Positions 1 to 8,853 of a stretch of 64,000 nt of DNA are shown one piece after another. Numbering within the stretch: position 1 is the first letter of the stretch; every line of letters starts with the position of its first letter. This DNA comes from Sphingomonadales bacterium (GTDB lineage Bacteria > Pseudomonadota > Alphaproteobacteria > Sphingomonadales > Sphingomonadaceae), in assembly GCA_027490095.1 (NCBI GenBank), contig JAIXYT010000050.1, positions 62,001 to 126,000 of the forward strand. The letters are read 5' to 3'. Made by a program: the position numbers and the translations under genes. The notes beneath the pieces were generated by a model, which searched no databases, was not told the DNA's origin, and worked only from the letters and a program-made list of their open reading frames with translations.

Positions 1-1
1 G

Positions 2-673
2 ATCACCATCACCCAGCCGGTCGTCACGGGCACACTCAGCTTCGACAGCGTCGTGCTGGGCGCCCAGCGCCGGGTGGAGGACAATCAGACGGGCCTTGGT
101 GACACCACCGTCACCTTCGGGCTGGGCTGGGACAAGGGGGCGAACCATTTCGCCTTCGCCACCAGCTTCTTCCTGCCGCTCGGCTATTTCCAGCCGGCCG
201 CGATCGATGTGCCCGGGCGGCAGCTGACGGCGCTCAGCTTCGGGAAGAACCGCCTCGGGGTCACGCCGGTCATCTCTTACACGCACATGCCAAAGTCCGG
301 CTTCGAGCTGTCGGGCGCGGCGGGCATATCCTTTTCGGCGCGGAACCAGGCGACTGACTACCAGACGGCGCCCGAATTCCACTTCGAGGGGGCGGCGCTG
401 CAGCATTTCGGCCCGCGGTTCGCGCTGGGCGCGGCGGGCTATGCCTATCAGCAGCTGGGCGAGGATTCGGGGTCGGGCGCCGAGCAGCTGAAGGCGGCGA
501 CAGGTGCGCAGTCGCTGAAGGCCCGCGTGTTCGGGATCGGGCCGGTTGCGACCTACGCGACGAAAATCGGCGGCACCTCGCTCAGCCTGAAGGCCAAATA
601 CACCCACGAGTTCGAGGCGCGGCGGCGCTTTTCGGGCGACAGCTTCCAGCTGAGCGTTGCGCTCGGCTTCTAG
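2..673 (+). CDS. Outer-membrane beta-barrel protein, phenol MetA/SphA-like family (5' end outside window)
   Basis: The frame is open from the first bases, so the start and signal peptide lie outside the window and only the C-terminal ~223 residues are seen. The sequence looks like the MetA-pathway phenol-degradation outer-membrane family: a GLGDT motif, a PLGYF strand, an NQATDY...FHFEGAA stretch and a terminal aromatic residue (ALGF) typical of barrel proteins. These proteins are thought to move hydrophobic substrates across the outer membrane; the substrate here is unknown. It ends 16 bp before a DUF3604 lipoprotein gene on the same strand, so the two are probably cotranscribed. Family assignment is by recognition of motifs. 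Confidence 0.72.
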   Translation: MTITQPVVTGTLSFDSVVLGAQRRVEDNQTGLGDTTVTFGLGWDKGANHFAFATSFFLPLGYFQPAAIDVPGRQLTALSFGKNRLGVTPVISYTHMPKSGFELSGAAGISFSARNQATDYQTAPEFHFEGAALQHFGPRFALGAAGYAYQQLGEDSGSGAEQLKAATGAQSLKARVFGIGPVATYATKIGGTSLSLKAKYTHEFEARRRFSGDSFQLSVALGF

Positions 674-689
674 AAGGCGAGAGATCGAC

Positions 690-2543
690 ATGACCGGACG
701 TATCCTGATCGCCCTGCTGGCCACCACGGCCCTTGCCGCGTGCAACCAGCCGGATGCGCCTCCATCCAAGGGCAGTGACCCCGGATTGAGCATCGCGGCA
801 CAGGAGGCGGCGCTTCCCGAAAACCCACTGAAGAACGCCTATTTCGGCGAAACGCACCTGCACACCAGCTATTCGCTCGACAGCTTCATCGGCGGCAACC
901 GCAACACGCCCGAGGATGCCTACCGCTTCGCCCGGGGCGAGGCGATGACCATCAACGGCCAGTCCCACAAGCTGAAGCGGCCTCTGGATTTCGCGGCTGT
1001 CACCGACCATGCCGAGTTCATCGGCGAGATGTATTCGACGCAAGTGGCCGGCGCGCCGGGGTACGACAACCCGATGTTGGTCGAGCTGCGGAGCCTTTCC
1101 GACGTCGACGACCAGAGAGCATGGTTCCTGAAGTATGTGGTCGCGAACAATCGGTCGGCAACCCCGACACATCCGCCCTTCTTTGCCGGGCCCGAGACGA
1201 CCAAGAGCGCCTGGGCGCTGAACAGGGACGTCACAAACAGGTATTACGAGCCGGGCCGCTTCACCACGCTGGTGGGCTTTGAGTGGACCGCCGCCCCGAA
1301 CGGCGGGAACATGCACCGGAACATTCTTTTCCGGGACGACAATGTGCCGGACCAGCCGTTCAGCAACGTCGATTCCGCCGACGAGGAAAAGCTGTGGGAC
1401 TGGATCGGCGGCTTGCGCGACAAGGGCATGAAGCTGTTCGCGATCCCGCATAATTCGAACGGCTCCAAGGGGCAGATGTTCGAAAATGTCGACAACAGCG
1501 GCAACCCGCTGAGCCTGGCCTATGCCGAGCGGCGCCAAGCGATGGAGCCCCTGATCGAGATGATGCAGATCAAGGCCAACAGCGAAGTGACCCGCCAGTT
1601 CTGGCCCACCGACGAGTTCGCCGATTTCGAGAATGGCGACAGCATGGCCCAATTCTCCGGCCGGGTGAAGGCGAAGGAGAACTACATCCGCTATGCCGTC
1701 GCCAAGGGCACCGAGTTCCAGCGCGACCTTGGCGCCAACCCGTTCAAGTTCGGCTTTGTCGGAGGCACCGACAACCACAACAGCGGCATGGGCGACACCG
1801 ACGAGGACAATTATGTCGGCAGCCATGGCCCCGCCGACGGCACGCTGGAGGCGCGCCGCAGCGGCGATATCGACGGATGGATCACCGCCAGCGATTCCAA
1901 CCCCGGCACGCTGACCGGGGTTTGGGCCACGAAGAACACCCGCGGCGCCATCTGGGACGCGATGGCTGCGCGCGAGACCTTCGCGACCTCCGGCACGCGC
2001 CTGAAGATCCGCATGTTCGGCGGCCCTGGCCTCGGCAAACCCACCGACGAAAAGGCGATGGTGGAAAGCGGTTACAAGGCCGGCGTGCCCATGGGCGGCA
2101 CGCTGACTGCGCCCACCGCGGCGCCAGCCTTCACCGTCTGGGCGGCGAAAGACCCGGACGGGGCCAACCTGGACCGCATCCAGATCATCAAGGCCTGGGT
2201 GGACGCGACCGGCGCCCCGCAGGAAAAGATCATCGAGGTCGTCTGGGCCGGCAACCGCAAGCCCGGCGCCAATGGCAAGCTGCCGCCGGTGGGCAACACG
2301 GTGGATCTGAAAACCGCGCGCCACACCAACGACATCGGCGCGCCCGTGCTGATGGGCCATTGGATCGACCCCGACTGGAAGCCCGGCCAGACCGCCGCCT
2401 ACTACGCCCGCGCGCTCGAAATCCCGACCCCGCGCTGGACCACCTACGATGCGGTGAAGAACAACCTTCCGCTGCTGAAGGAGCAGCCCGCTACCATCCA
2501 GGAACGCGCCTGGGGCTCGCCCATCTGGGTCAACGCGAAATGA
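690..2543 (+). CDS. DUF3604 lipoprotein, PHP-like predicted metal-dependent hydrolase
   Basis: 617 residues. The start at MTGRILIALL follows an AAGGCGAGAG ribosome site and gives a lipoprotein signal with lipobox LAAC (Cys18), so the protein is probably anchored in the periplasm or outer membrane. Four metal-site-like motifs occur in the order used by PHP phosphoesterases: ETHLHTS (about 54-60), VTDHAEF (104-110), IPHNSN (251-256) and GGTDNHNSG (357-365). The catalytic role is inference, since DUF3604 has no well-defined substrate. A second, clearly related copy lies at 3655-5577, and both are preceded by outer-membrane barrel genes. The two copies share the C-terminal pattern ending in AW/AVxSPIW. 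Confidence 0.8.
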   Translation: MTGRILIALLATTALAACNQPDAPPSKGSDPGLSIAAQEAALPENPLKNAYFGETHLHTSYSLDSFIGGNRNTPEDAYRFARGEAMTINGQSHKLKRPLDFAAVTDHAEFIGEMYSTQVAGAPGYDNPMLVELRSLSDVDDQRAWFLKYVVANNRSATPTHPPFFAGPETTKSAWALNRDVTNRYYEPGRFTTLVGFEWTAAPNGGNMHRNILFRDDNVPDQPFSNVDSADEEKLWDWIGGLRDKGMKLFAIPHNSNGSKGQMFENVDNSGNPLSLAYAERRQAMEPLIEMMQIKANSEVTRQFWPTDEFADFENGDSMAQFSGRVKAKENYIRYAVAKGTEFQRDLGANPFKFGFVGGTDNHNSGMGDTDEDNYVGSHGPADGTLEARRSGDIDGWITASDSNPGTLTGVWATKNTRGAIWDAMAARETFATSGTRLKIRMFGGPGLGKPTDEKAMVESGYKAGVPMGGTLTAPTAAPAFTVWAAKDPDGANLDRIQIIKAWVDATGAPQEKIIEVVWAGNRKPGANGKLPPVGNTVDLKTARHTNDIGAPVLMGHWIDPDWKPGQTAAYYARALEIPTPRWTTYDAVKNNLPLLKEQPATIQERAWGSPIWVNAK

Positions 2544-2557
2544 CGAGGAGACTGACC

Positions 2558-2842
2558 ATGAAGACCACCAGCCTCTGCCTGCTGGCGACGCTTGCCGGCC
2601 TTTTCGCCGCCGTTCCGGCGGCGGCTGAAATCACGACGGTGAAGTGCGAGAGCAAGGACAAGGACGAGCGCGTCTGCACCTTGCCGAAGCATGTGAACCA
2701 GGTGGTGATGCGCCAGCAGCTGTCCGACAAGGACTGCACCCGCGGGCGCAACTGGGATGTCCGCAAGAAGAGCGGCTACGACGAGCTCTGGGTGCGCAAC
2801 GGCTGCCGTGCCGAATTCGAAGTGCGGTACGGCAACCGTTGA
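2558..2842 (+). CDS. Small exported DUF3011-like protein
   Basis: 94 residues with a signal peptide (MKTTSLCLLATLAGLFAAVPAAAE). The mature part has four cysteines in a CESKD...RVCTLP...DCTRG...NGCRAEF pattern ending in VRYGNR, which resembles the DUF3011 family of small disulphide-bonded exported proteins of unknown function. An in-frame ATG at 2540 overlaps the stop of the preceding gene, but the ATG at 2558 gives a clean signal peptide with GAGGAGA upstream. Its stop shares a base with the next ATG (TGATG), so it is translationally coupled to the barrel gene at 2842. It lies inside the barrel/DUF3604 operon. Confidence 0.7.
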   Translation: MKTTSLCLLATLAGLFAAVPAAAEITTVKCESKDKDERVCTLPKHVNQVVMRQQLSDKDCTRGRNWDVRKKSGYDELWVRNGCRAEFEVRYGNR

Positions 2843-3636
2843 TGCGGCATGCGCTGGCCTTTCTGACCGGGCTTGCGCTGGCGGCGGCGGCATGGGGGCA
2901 AGAGGCGCCTGCGCCGCCGCCCTCGGCTGCGCCCAAGCCCGTGAACGACGGACTCGATCCGACAGCGCCGGCGCGCTTTGCCAAGCTGACCTATGAGCAT
3001 ATCGATCTGAACCTGCCGGCAGCAGCGCCCTTCGGTGACAATTCCAACAGCTTCATCTTCGAGTTCCAGCAGCCCTTCGGCCACAATGCGCTGAAGCTGA
3101 GGGCGCCGGTTACCTCGGTCGATGTGCTGGGCGACACGTCCTATGGCCTGGGCGATGTGTCGGCCAAGCTGACCCATGTGTTCGGCGTCACGAAGACCCG
3201 CGGGATGGTCGTGAACTTCGAGCTTGTGGCCGACACGGCCAGCCGCGACGAGCTTGGCGGTGGCAAATGGGTGGCAAAGCCCGGCTTCACCTATGCCTTT
3301 TTCCTGAAGGGCGGGCACATCTTCGCGCCGGCGATCGTGCAAAGCCTCAGCTTTGCCGGCAGCAGCAACCGCGCCGACATCAACCAGACGGTAATCGACT
3401 TCTATTTCGTGCCCAAGTTCAAGAATTCGCCCTTCTACATGACACTCGATCCGGCGCTGACCCACGACTGGGAGAATGAAAAGACGTTCCTGACCACCGC
3501 GCTCACGCTCGGCTACCGGCTCGGGCCGATGATGGGCGGAAACGGCCAGGTCTTCGTGAAACCCAGCGTGGGGCTGGGTGCCGACCGTGCAAGCGACTGG
3601 GGCCTGCAGATCGGGTTCCAGCTTCTGAATTTCTGA
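2842..3636 (+). CDS. Outer-membrane beta-barrel transporter-like protein
   Basis: 264 residues, signal peptide about 1-20 (MRHALAFLTGLALAAAAWGQ), then a Pro/Ala-rich linker and alternating amphipathic strands ending in IGFQLLNF, a C-terminal aromatic signature of BAM-inserted barrels. The start is fixed by the TGATG overlap with the gene before it. It is analogous in position to the barrel protein at the left edge: each barrel gene stands directly before a DUF3604 gene. The exact family is not recognised. A role in passing substrate or product of the DUF3604 enzymes through the outer membrane is inference. Confidence 0.6.
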   Translation: MRHALAFLTGLALAAAAWGQEAPAPPPSAAPKPVNDGLDPTAPARFAKLTYEHIDLNLPAAAPFGDNSNSFIFEFQQPFGHNALKLRAPVTSVDVLGDTSYGLGDVSAKLTHVFGVTKTRGMVVNFELVADTASRDELGGGKWVAKPGFTYAFFLKGGHIFAPAIVQSLSFAGSSNRADINQTVIDFYFVPKFKNSPFYMTLDPALTHDWENEKTFLTTALTLGYRLGPMMGGNGQVFVKPSVGLGADRASDWGLQIGFQLLNF

Positions 3637-3654
3637 CCACAGGGAGACACAGCC

Positions 3655-5577
3655 ATGCGCCTGCAAGCCACACTGCTTCTCATCGGCACCAGCGCCCTTG
3701 CCCTGGCAGCCTGTTCCAAGACCAACGAGTCGACCGCGGCAGAAGGCACTGAGGCAGCCGCTGCGGACGCGGGGTCGGGCACCTACCTGCCCGACCCCAA
3801 CCGCAAATACCCGACCCGCGTGCTGTGGGGCGACGAGCATGTCCACACCGCCTGGTCGGCCGATGCGGGCCTTGCGGGATCGACCCTCGGGCCGGAAGAA
3901 GCGGTTCGCTTTGCCCGCGGCGAGGAACTGATGGCATCCAGCGGCCAGAAGGCGAAGCTGCATCGGCCGCTCGACTGGATCGCGGTGACCGATCACTCCG
4001 ACGGGATGGGCACCATCGACCAGCTGAACGCCGGCAACCCGGAAATGATGGCCGACCCGACCGCCAAGCGCTGGTACGACATGATGCAGACCAGCCCGGA
4101 GGAAGGCCTGAAGGCGAAGGTCGAGGCGGTCAACGCGCAGGCCAACAAGAAGCTGCCCGCCATCATGATGGACCCCAAATGGATGGTTTCCGCCTGGGAA
4201 AAGACCGTCGACATCATGGAAAAGTACAACGAGCCGGGACGGTTCACGGCTTTCATCGCCTATGAGTGGACATCGAACGGCGAAAGCGGGCAGAACCTGC
4301 ACCGGAACGTGATCTTCAGGGACGGCGCCGACAAGACCCGCGCCACCCCGCCGCTGACGACCTTCCAGTCCATGGTCCCCGGCCGCGCCGGCACCGACCC
4401 GGAGTCGCTGTGGAAATGGCTGACCGACTGGGAAGCGAAGACCGGCGGCAAGGCGCTGGCCATTCCGCACAACGGCAACATGTCGAACGGCTGGATGTTC
4501 CGCGAGGCGCGCTATGACGGCTCGCCGATGACGGCGGACTATGCCGCCCAGCGCAACCGGTGGGAGCCGCTTTACGAAGTCTACCAGTACAAGGGCACCA
4601 TGGAACAGCATCCAAGCCTTGCGCCGACGGACGAGTTTGCGAACTTCGGCATCTGGGACACCGCCGACCTCAACGGCAACCCGAAGAAGCCCGGCGACAT
4701 CAACTTCGAATACTGGCGGGAAGCCAACAAGACGGGGATGAAGCTGCAGGCGACGCTGGGCACCAACCCGTTCAAATATGGCGCGGCCGCCGGCACCGAC
4801 ACCCACACCGCCCTGATGACTGGCGGAGAGGAAGACAATTTCTTCGGCAAGTTCGTCTCCAACGAACCCAGCCCCGGCCGCTGGAACAATGTCTACAAGA
4901 AGGAAGGCCCGAACATCCGCCGCGACTGGACCCTGATGGCGTCCGGCGTGATGGGCGTCTGGGCGACCAGCAACACCCGCGAAGCCCTGTGGGACGCGAT
5001 GAAACGGAAGGAGACCTATGCCTCCTCCGGCCCGCGCATCACGCTGCGCTTCTTCGGCGGCTTCGGACTGACGCCCGGCAAGGATCTCGTCGCCTCCGGC
5101 TACGCGAACGGCGTCCCCATGGGCGGGGACCTGAAGCCGATCGCCGGTGGCAAGGCGCCCACCTTCCTGGTCGCTGCCATGAAGGATCCCGAGGGCGCCA
5201 ATCTCGACCGCGTGCAGATCATCAAGGGCTGGGTCGATGCCGCAGGCAAGACGCACGAGAAGGTATTTGACGTGAAATGGGGCGGCGAGCGCAAGCCCGG
5301 CCCCGACGGCAAGCTGCCCGCGATCGGCAACACCGTGGACCTGAAGACCGCCACCTACCGCAACGACATCGGCGCGGCAGAACTCGTCGGCAGCTTCACC
5401 GATCCGGACTTCGACCCCGCGCAGAAGGCCTTCTGGTACGCCCGCGCGATCGAGATCCCCACCCCGCGGTGGACGCTCTATGACAGCGTGAAATACAAGG
5501 TGAAGATGGCAGCCGAGGTGCCGATGATCCAACAGGAGCGCGCAGTGACGTCGCCCATCTGGTACACGCCCGGATGA
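3655..5577 (+). CDS. DUF3604 lipoprotein, second copy
   Basis: 640 residues. Lipoprotein signal MRLQATLLLIGTSALALAAC with Cys20. It is a paralogue of the protein at 690-2543, with the same motif series: GDEHVHTAWS (about 59-68), VTDHSDG, IPHNGN (about 269) and AGTDTHTA (about 379), again resembling a PHP-type multinuclear metal site. AGGGAGA lies upstream of the ATG. The spacing after the barrel gene is 18 bp, so one transcript probably covers the whole locus. The two copies are quite diverged outside the motifs, which suggests an old duplication and perhaps different substrates. It is the last gene of the locus; the next 627 bp hold no gene. Confidence 0.8.
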   Translation: MRLQATLLLIGTSALALAACSKTNESTAAEGTEAAAADAGSGTYLPDPNRKYPTRVLWGDEHVHTAWSADAGLAGSTLGPEEAVRFARGEELMASSGQKAKLHRPLDWIAVTDHSDGMGTIDQLNAGNPEMMADPTAKRWYDMMQTSPEEGLKAKVEAVNAQANKKLPAIMMDPKWMVSAWEKTVDIMEKYNEPGRFTAFIAYEWTSNGESGQNLHRNVIFRDGADKTRATPPLTTFQSMVPGRAGTDPESLWKWLTDWEAKTGGKALAIPHNGNMSNGWMFREARYDGSPMTADYAAQRNRWEPLYEVYQYKGTMEQHPSLAPTDEFANFGIWDTADLNGNPKKPGDINFEYWREANKTGMKLQATLGTNPFKYGAAAGTDTHTALMTGGEEDNFFGKFVSNEPSPGRWNNVYKKEGPNIRRDWTLMASGVMGVWATSNTREALWDAMKRKETYASSGPRITLRFFGGFGLTPGKDLVASGYANGVPMGGDLKPIAGGKAPTFLVAAMKDPEGANLDRVQIIKGWVDAAGKTHEKVFDVKWGGERKPGPDGKLPAIGNTVDLKTATYRNDIGAAELVGSFTDPDFDPAQKAFWYARAIEIPTPRWTLYDSVKYKVKMAAEVPMIQQERAVTSPIWYTPG

Positions 5578-6204
5578 AGCGGATGGGTATGAGCATTGCG
5601 ACACCAGCAGGATCTGGGCACCCAGCTCTTCACCCTCGCCCCCGCAGGTATCGCGCCACAGGCAGGCCCTCGGGCGGCTCAGAGACTCGCCAGCTTCGTT
5701 CCCAGTGTCGGAGTTCCGGTGAGCTTCGGGCACCGGATCGCGCGCCAGCGGGCTTCCGATCGGCTCCTGCGCCCCTTTCCATCCGTGTTTTCGGGATGGC
5801 TCGCCAATTGGTGTCAACGGTCCCGCCCCGGCTGGCGCGCTTGTTGGGCTCCCCCAGCAGGTCGGGCATTAGGGCGGGGAAGTCGGCAGCCCGGATCATG
5901 TCGGGCATGGCATCCATCACAGCCATGCGATCCTTCCGAACGCCAACTCTTTCAACGTTTTGGAGCACCCGAACATTCTGTTGGCATGTCCGCCGCAAAG
6001 TGTCCGGCCTTGGGTCCGAGCTTGGCGCGGCAACCTACTTGGCCCCTGCTTCAATCGAATAGCCTTGGACAGCGGTACCCGGTTTCAGCATCCCGCTCGG
6101 CACGGCGGCCGGGTGATAGGTTCCAGCACGCTCCAAGGAGTGGCAATGTCGGGGAAGCTGGCGTTGATCTGTCGTCTGTTCCATGAGGGCTGGCGCGTGC
6201 GCCA
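5578..6204. other. Gene-free stretch with repeat copy A
   Basis: No gene with convincing coding character is seen. The left part contains copy A of a diverged intergenic repeat (5645-5827). The right part has a minus-strand open stretch (about 5998-5828) encoding a peptide with a DLLGEPNKR motif that stops resembling anything where the repeat begins. It may be debris of a mobile-element gene but is too short to name. Promoter or terminator signals could not be identified with confidence. Confidence 0.5.
5645..5827 (+). repeat. Diverged intergenic repeat, copy A
   Basis: This stretch aligns over its whole length with 13814-14000 in the same orientation. Strongest blocks: CACCGGATCGCGCGCCAGCG followed by GGCTTCC (5731-5757, one mismatch to copy B at 13901-13927) and an identical 20-mer TTGGTGTCAACGGTCCCGCC (5808-5827). 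The match falls off after the 20-mer, which gives the repeat a sharp right end. Both copies follow the stop codon of the last gene of a plus-strand cluster. Confidence 0.75.
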
Positions 6205-8823
6205 TCATCGCCCGATCACCAGCCGCAGACCCGTCTGCAGCAAGGCGTCGTGGCGAAGCGTCACCTGAACGGGCGCTGCGGCGGCGGCTTCGAGCCGCCA
6301 GTTTCCCTGCGGCACGCCATCGAAATAGGCGAAGCCCTCGAAATCGCTGCGTGTCACCGCAAAGCGTTTGCCATCGGGATCGATCAGCGCGACTTCGACC
6401 CCGGGCAGCGGCCGGCGCACATCGCCATCAACCGCTTCAACCAGCGCCTCTATCTCGCCCGTCTGGCGCATCGGCACCGGCACATCCAGGACCTGGCCGG
6501 GGCGGATTACGGCGCTCACGCCGGGCTGGACAGGGCGCAGCCGCAGATCGGGCAGCGATGCGAGCTGGATCTCCAGATCGATCGGGCTGTTGGGCGTCAG
6601 CCCACCGATGCGGACCTGGCCGTCGCTGGCTGTCGCTTCCTTGCGCACGCTGCTGTCGACCAGGAAGCTGGCGCCCACGATATCGGGTTCGCCCTGGCCC
6701 TGGACCCCATCGCCATCGACATCTTCGAAGACATGGGGTTGCAGGGCGCCGCTGCGGCCGATGCCGGCCGTGGCAAGGCGATAGCCGGCGCCAGCGTCAT
6801 GGAACACTGCTGCCGACAGGGTGAAGCCAACGCGCCACCCGCTGGGCCCCAGCCCGGCGCCGGCGCCGACCGAGACCGGGCCGAAATGGCGCTGGGCCGT
6901 CGCCGCGATGGTGGCAGCGCCGCGCGCCGCATCCCAGCCGAAATCCAGGCCGAAACTGCCGCGCGGTGTCGCCTGCGCCGCTGAAATGCCGAGCTGATAG
7001 ACGCTGAAACCCTGCACAACGCGATAGTCGACACCGCCGCGAAGCCGCCAGCTGCCCACCGCACGCGCCACCGCGAGGTTGCCCAGCAGGATCGGCGCTG
7101 CGGTGCCGCGGCTTTCGAGGCTGGCGGCCGTGCTGAAGCGCCAGTCGGCCAGGGCGAGTGATGCGCCGCCATCGATCCGGTTGTTGACGCTTCCGGAGCG
7201 TTCGACGGCACGTCGCCAGCCGAGCAGCAGCGGCACGCTGCGCCGCCCCAGTGCCACCCGGGTTTCGGCGGACATGCCGAATTCGCGGGCAAGTTCGTTG
7301 GCCGCGCTGACCCGCGCCGGCCCTCTGAGATCGCCATAATCTGCGACATCGAACTTGATGTTGGTCCGCTTCCACTGGCGTGCGCCGCGCAACGCGACAG
7401 CCGGACGGCCGTCGCCATCCCCCGCCACCACCAGGCTGCCGAAGCCGCCGAGCAGCGCGGCATGGACTCCGGCGGCGACCGCCGGGGTGGCACCATCGAG
7501 AGGCGCACGCATATCGACCCGCATCGATATCGAATCGGTCAGCCCGCGCTCGAGCGTTGCAAAGGCGAAACGGCCCATTGCCGTCTGGGTTGGCGCCGGC
7601 GGGCCAACCAGCGGCACGCCGCTGTCGACGATCCCGGCGGCGTAGACGAGCTCGTTTTCGGGATGGAGCTCGTTGCCGACAAAGCGGCTGAACGGCCGCT
7701 CCTCCACTTCGCCGTGCGGGCCAAACAGCCGCACCACATAGTTGTTGGCACCAGCGCGCAGCGGCACATCGGCAAAGACATAGTCACCGCCGGCATCGGG
7801 CTTGTCGCACACCGCCACCAGCCGGTCGTCGCGGTGCAGCTCGGCATCCCAGCCATTGGGCAACGGCCCGCGCAGCTCGATCTGGTCGAAGAGATCGGCA
7901 CGCCACTGCGGCCGATTGGAGATGATGAGCCCGCGGCCGCTGGCGGAAACGCCGATCAGCGGCTGCGCCACGGCGTTCACATCGCCCACAGCAAAGCTGC
8001 GGGCCCGCAATGGCCCCAGCTGGTCGGCGGCGCTGCTGTCGCGGCCGAGCGCGAGGCGGACGCTGGCCTCGCCACTGCCGTCGGCCGCCAACCGAGCGCG
8101 CGCCGTCATGCCGGCCAGGTCGGCGACAAGTTCGGCCTGGCCCGAACCGACCGTGCCGCGGCTGCCGGCTTCGCTGGTCAAGGCCATGTCCAGGGATGGA
8201 AAGCCGGCCAGCCGCCACGGATTGGCAAGGCGCGGAAACTGCGGCCGCGGGGCTTCGGAGCCGGATAGCGCCTGGCGGCGGCGATCGGCGCGTTCAATCC
8301 GCGCGGCCACCGGCAACGGCTCGGTGGCATCGATGGTGATGCGCAGATTGGCTTCATCGTGGCGCAGCGTCACCGGAAGCAACCGGGCGAAAGCGGCGAG
8401 CGCAAGGCACGGGCCTTCGGGAGACGGGATCAGGTCGGCGGGATCGACGGGCACGCGCCGTTCGGGGGCGTGCAGTTCGATCACCAACTGGCCATCGGCT
8501 TCGGCATGGCCGATCTCGAGTGCATCGAGCACCTGAAGCAACGGCAGGCACAGGCCTTTGGGCGTCGCATAGGCCGGCAGCGCCTCGAGCAGCTGGAAAC
8601 GGCCGAGATGGAGCGCGACGATGCTGACATCCTCGCGGCCGGCGCTGGTCCCGCGCGTGCCGTTTACCCGCGCGGGCTCGGCGCCGAACAGGTCGTCGAA
8701 GACCTTGTCATTCTCGCGCGCAGGCGCCCGCGGCTGATCATCTTCCCGCGCCTGGGCGAATGCGGGGGTTGGCGCCGGGGCGGCCAGCAACGCTGTTGCC
8801 AGCATCAGCAGGAAAATCCGCAT
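6205..8823 (-). CDS. Outer-membrane usher-like protein of a chaperone-usher pilus locus
   Basis: 872 residues with signal peptide 1-24 (cleavage after AFA). A long central region of alternating strands carries usher-like elements, for example GGDYVFADVPLRAGANNYVV, and would form the outer-membrane pore that secretes and assembles pilus subunits. Residues about 700-760 contain a VFEDVDGDGVQGQGEPD segment resembling Ca-binding SdrD-B/collagen-binding repeats, and the last ~80 residues look like a carboxypeptidase-regulatory fold. It lies 30 bp downstream of the chaperone gene and is the last gene of the locus. Usher identity rests on motif resemblance plus context. It is diverged from enterobacterial FimD. 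Confidence 0.72.
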   Translation of the reverse strand: MRIFLLMLATALLAAPAPTPAFAQAREDDQPRAPARENDKVFDDLFGAEPARVNGTRGTSAGREDVSIVALHLGRFQLLEALPAYATPKGLCLPLLQVLDALEIGHAEADGQLVIELHAPERRVPVDPADLIPSPEGPCLALAAFARLLPVTLRHDEANLRITIDATEPLPVAARIERADRRRQALSGSEAPRPQFPRLANPWRLAGFPSLDMALTSEAGSRGTVGSGQAELVADLAGMTARARLAADGSGEASVRLALGRDSSAADQLGPLRARSFAVGDVNAVAQPLIGVSASGRGLIISNRPQWRADLFDQIELRGPLPNGWDAELHRDDRLVAVCDKPDAGGDYVFADVPLRAGANNYVVRLFGPHGEVEERPFSRFVGNELHPENELVYAAGIVDSGVPLVGPPAPTQTAMGRFAFATLERGLTDSISMRVDMRAPLDGATPAVAAGVHAALLGGFGSLVVAGDGDGRPAVALRGARQWKRTNIKFDVADYGDLRGPARVSAANELAREFGMSAETRVALGRRSVPLLLGWRRAVERSGSVNNRIDGGASLALADWRFSTAASLESRGTAAPILLGNLAVARAVGSWRLRGGVDYRVVQGFSVYQLGISAAQATPRGSFGLDFGWDAARGAATIAATAQRHFGPVSVGAGAGLGPSGWRVGFTLSAAVFHDAGAGYRLATAGIGRSGALQPHVFEDVDGDGVQGQGEPDIVGASFLVDSSVRKEATASDGQVRIGGLTPNSPIDLEIQLASLPDLRLRPVQPGVSAVIRPGQVLDVPVPMRQTGEIEALVEAVDGDVRRPLPGVEVALIDPDGKRFAVTRSDFEGFAYFDGVPQGNWRLEAAAAAPVQVTLRHDALLQTGLRLVIGR

Positions 8824-8853
8824 GTCCCGGCACCAGCCGCCCCGATCAGCTGG

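Noticed and set aside
2776-5817. 1013-residue minus-strand open frame across the second DUF3604 gene
   Set aside because: It is antisense to two genes with signal peptides and conserved motifs. Long antisense frames without stops are expected at this GC content, and the translation is Arg/Gly/Ala-rich without any domain.
5828-5998. Minus-strand fragment with a DLLGEPNKR motif, possibly from a plasmid-type primase
   Set aside because: Only about 55 residues and the resemblance rests on one motif. It was kept as a note on the repeat boundary, not as a gene.
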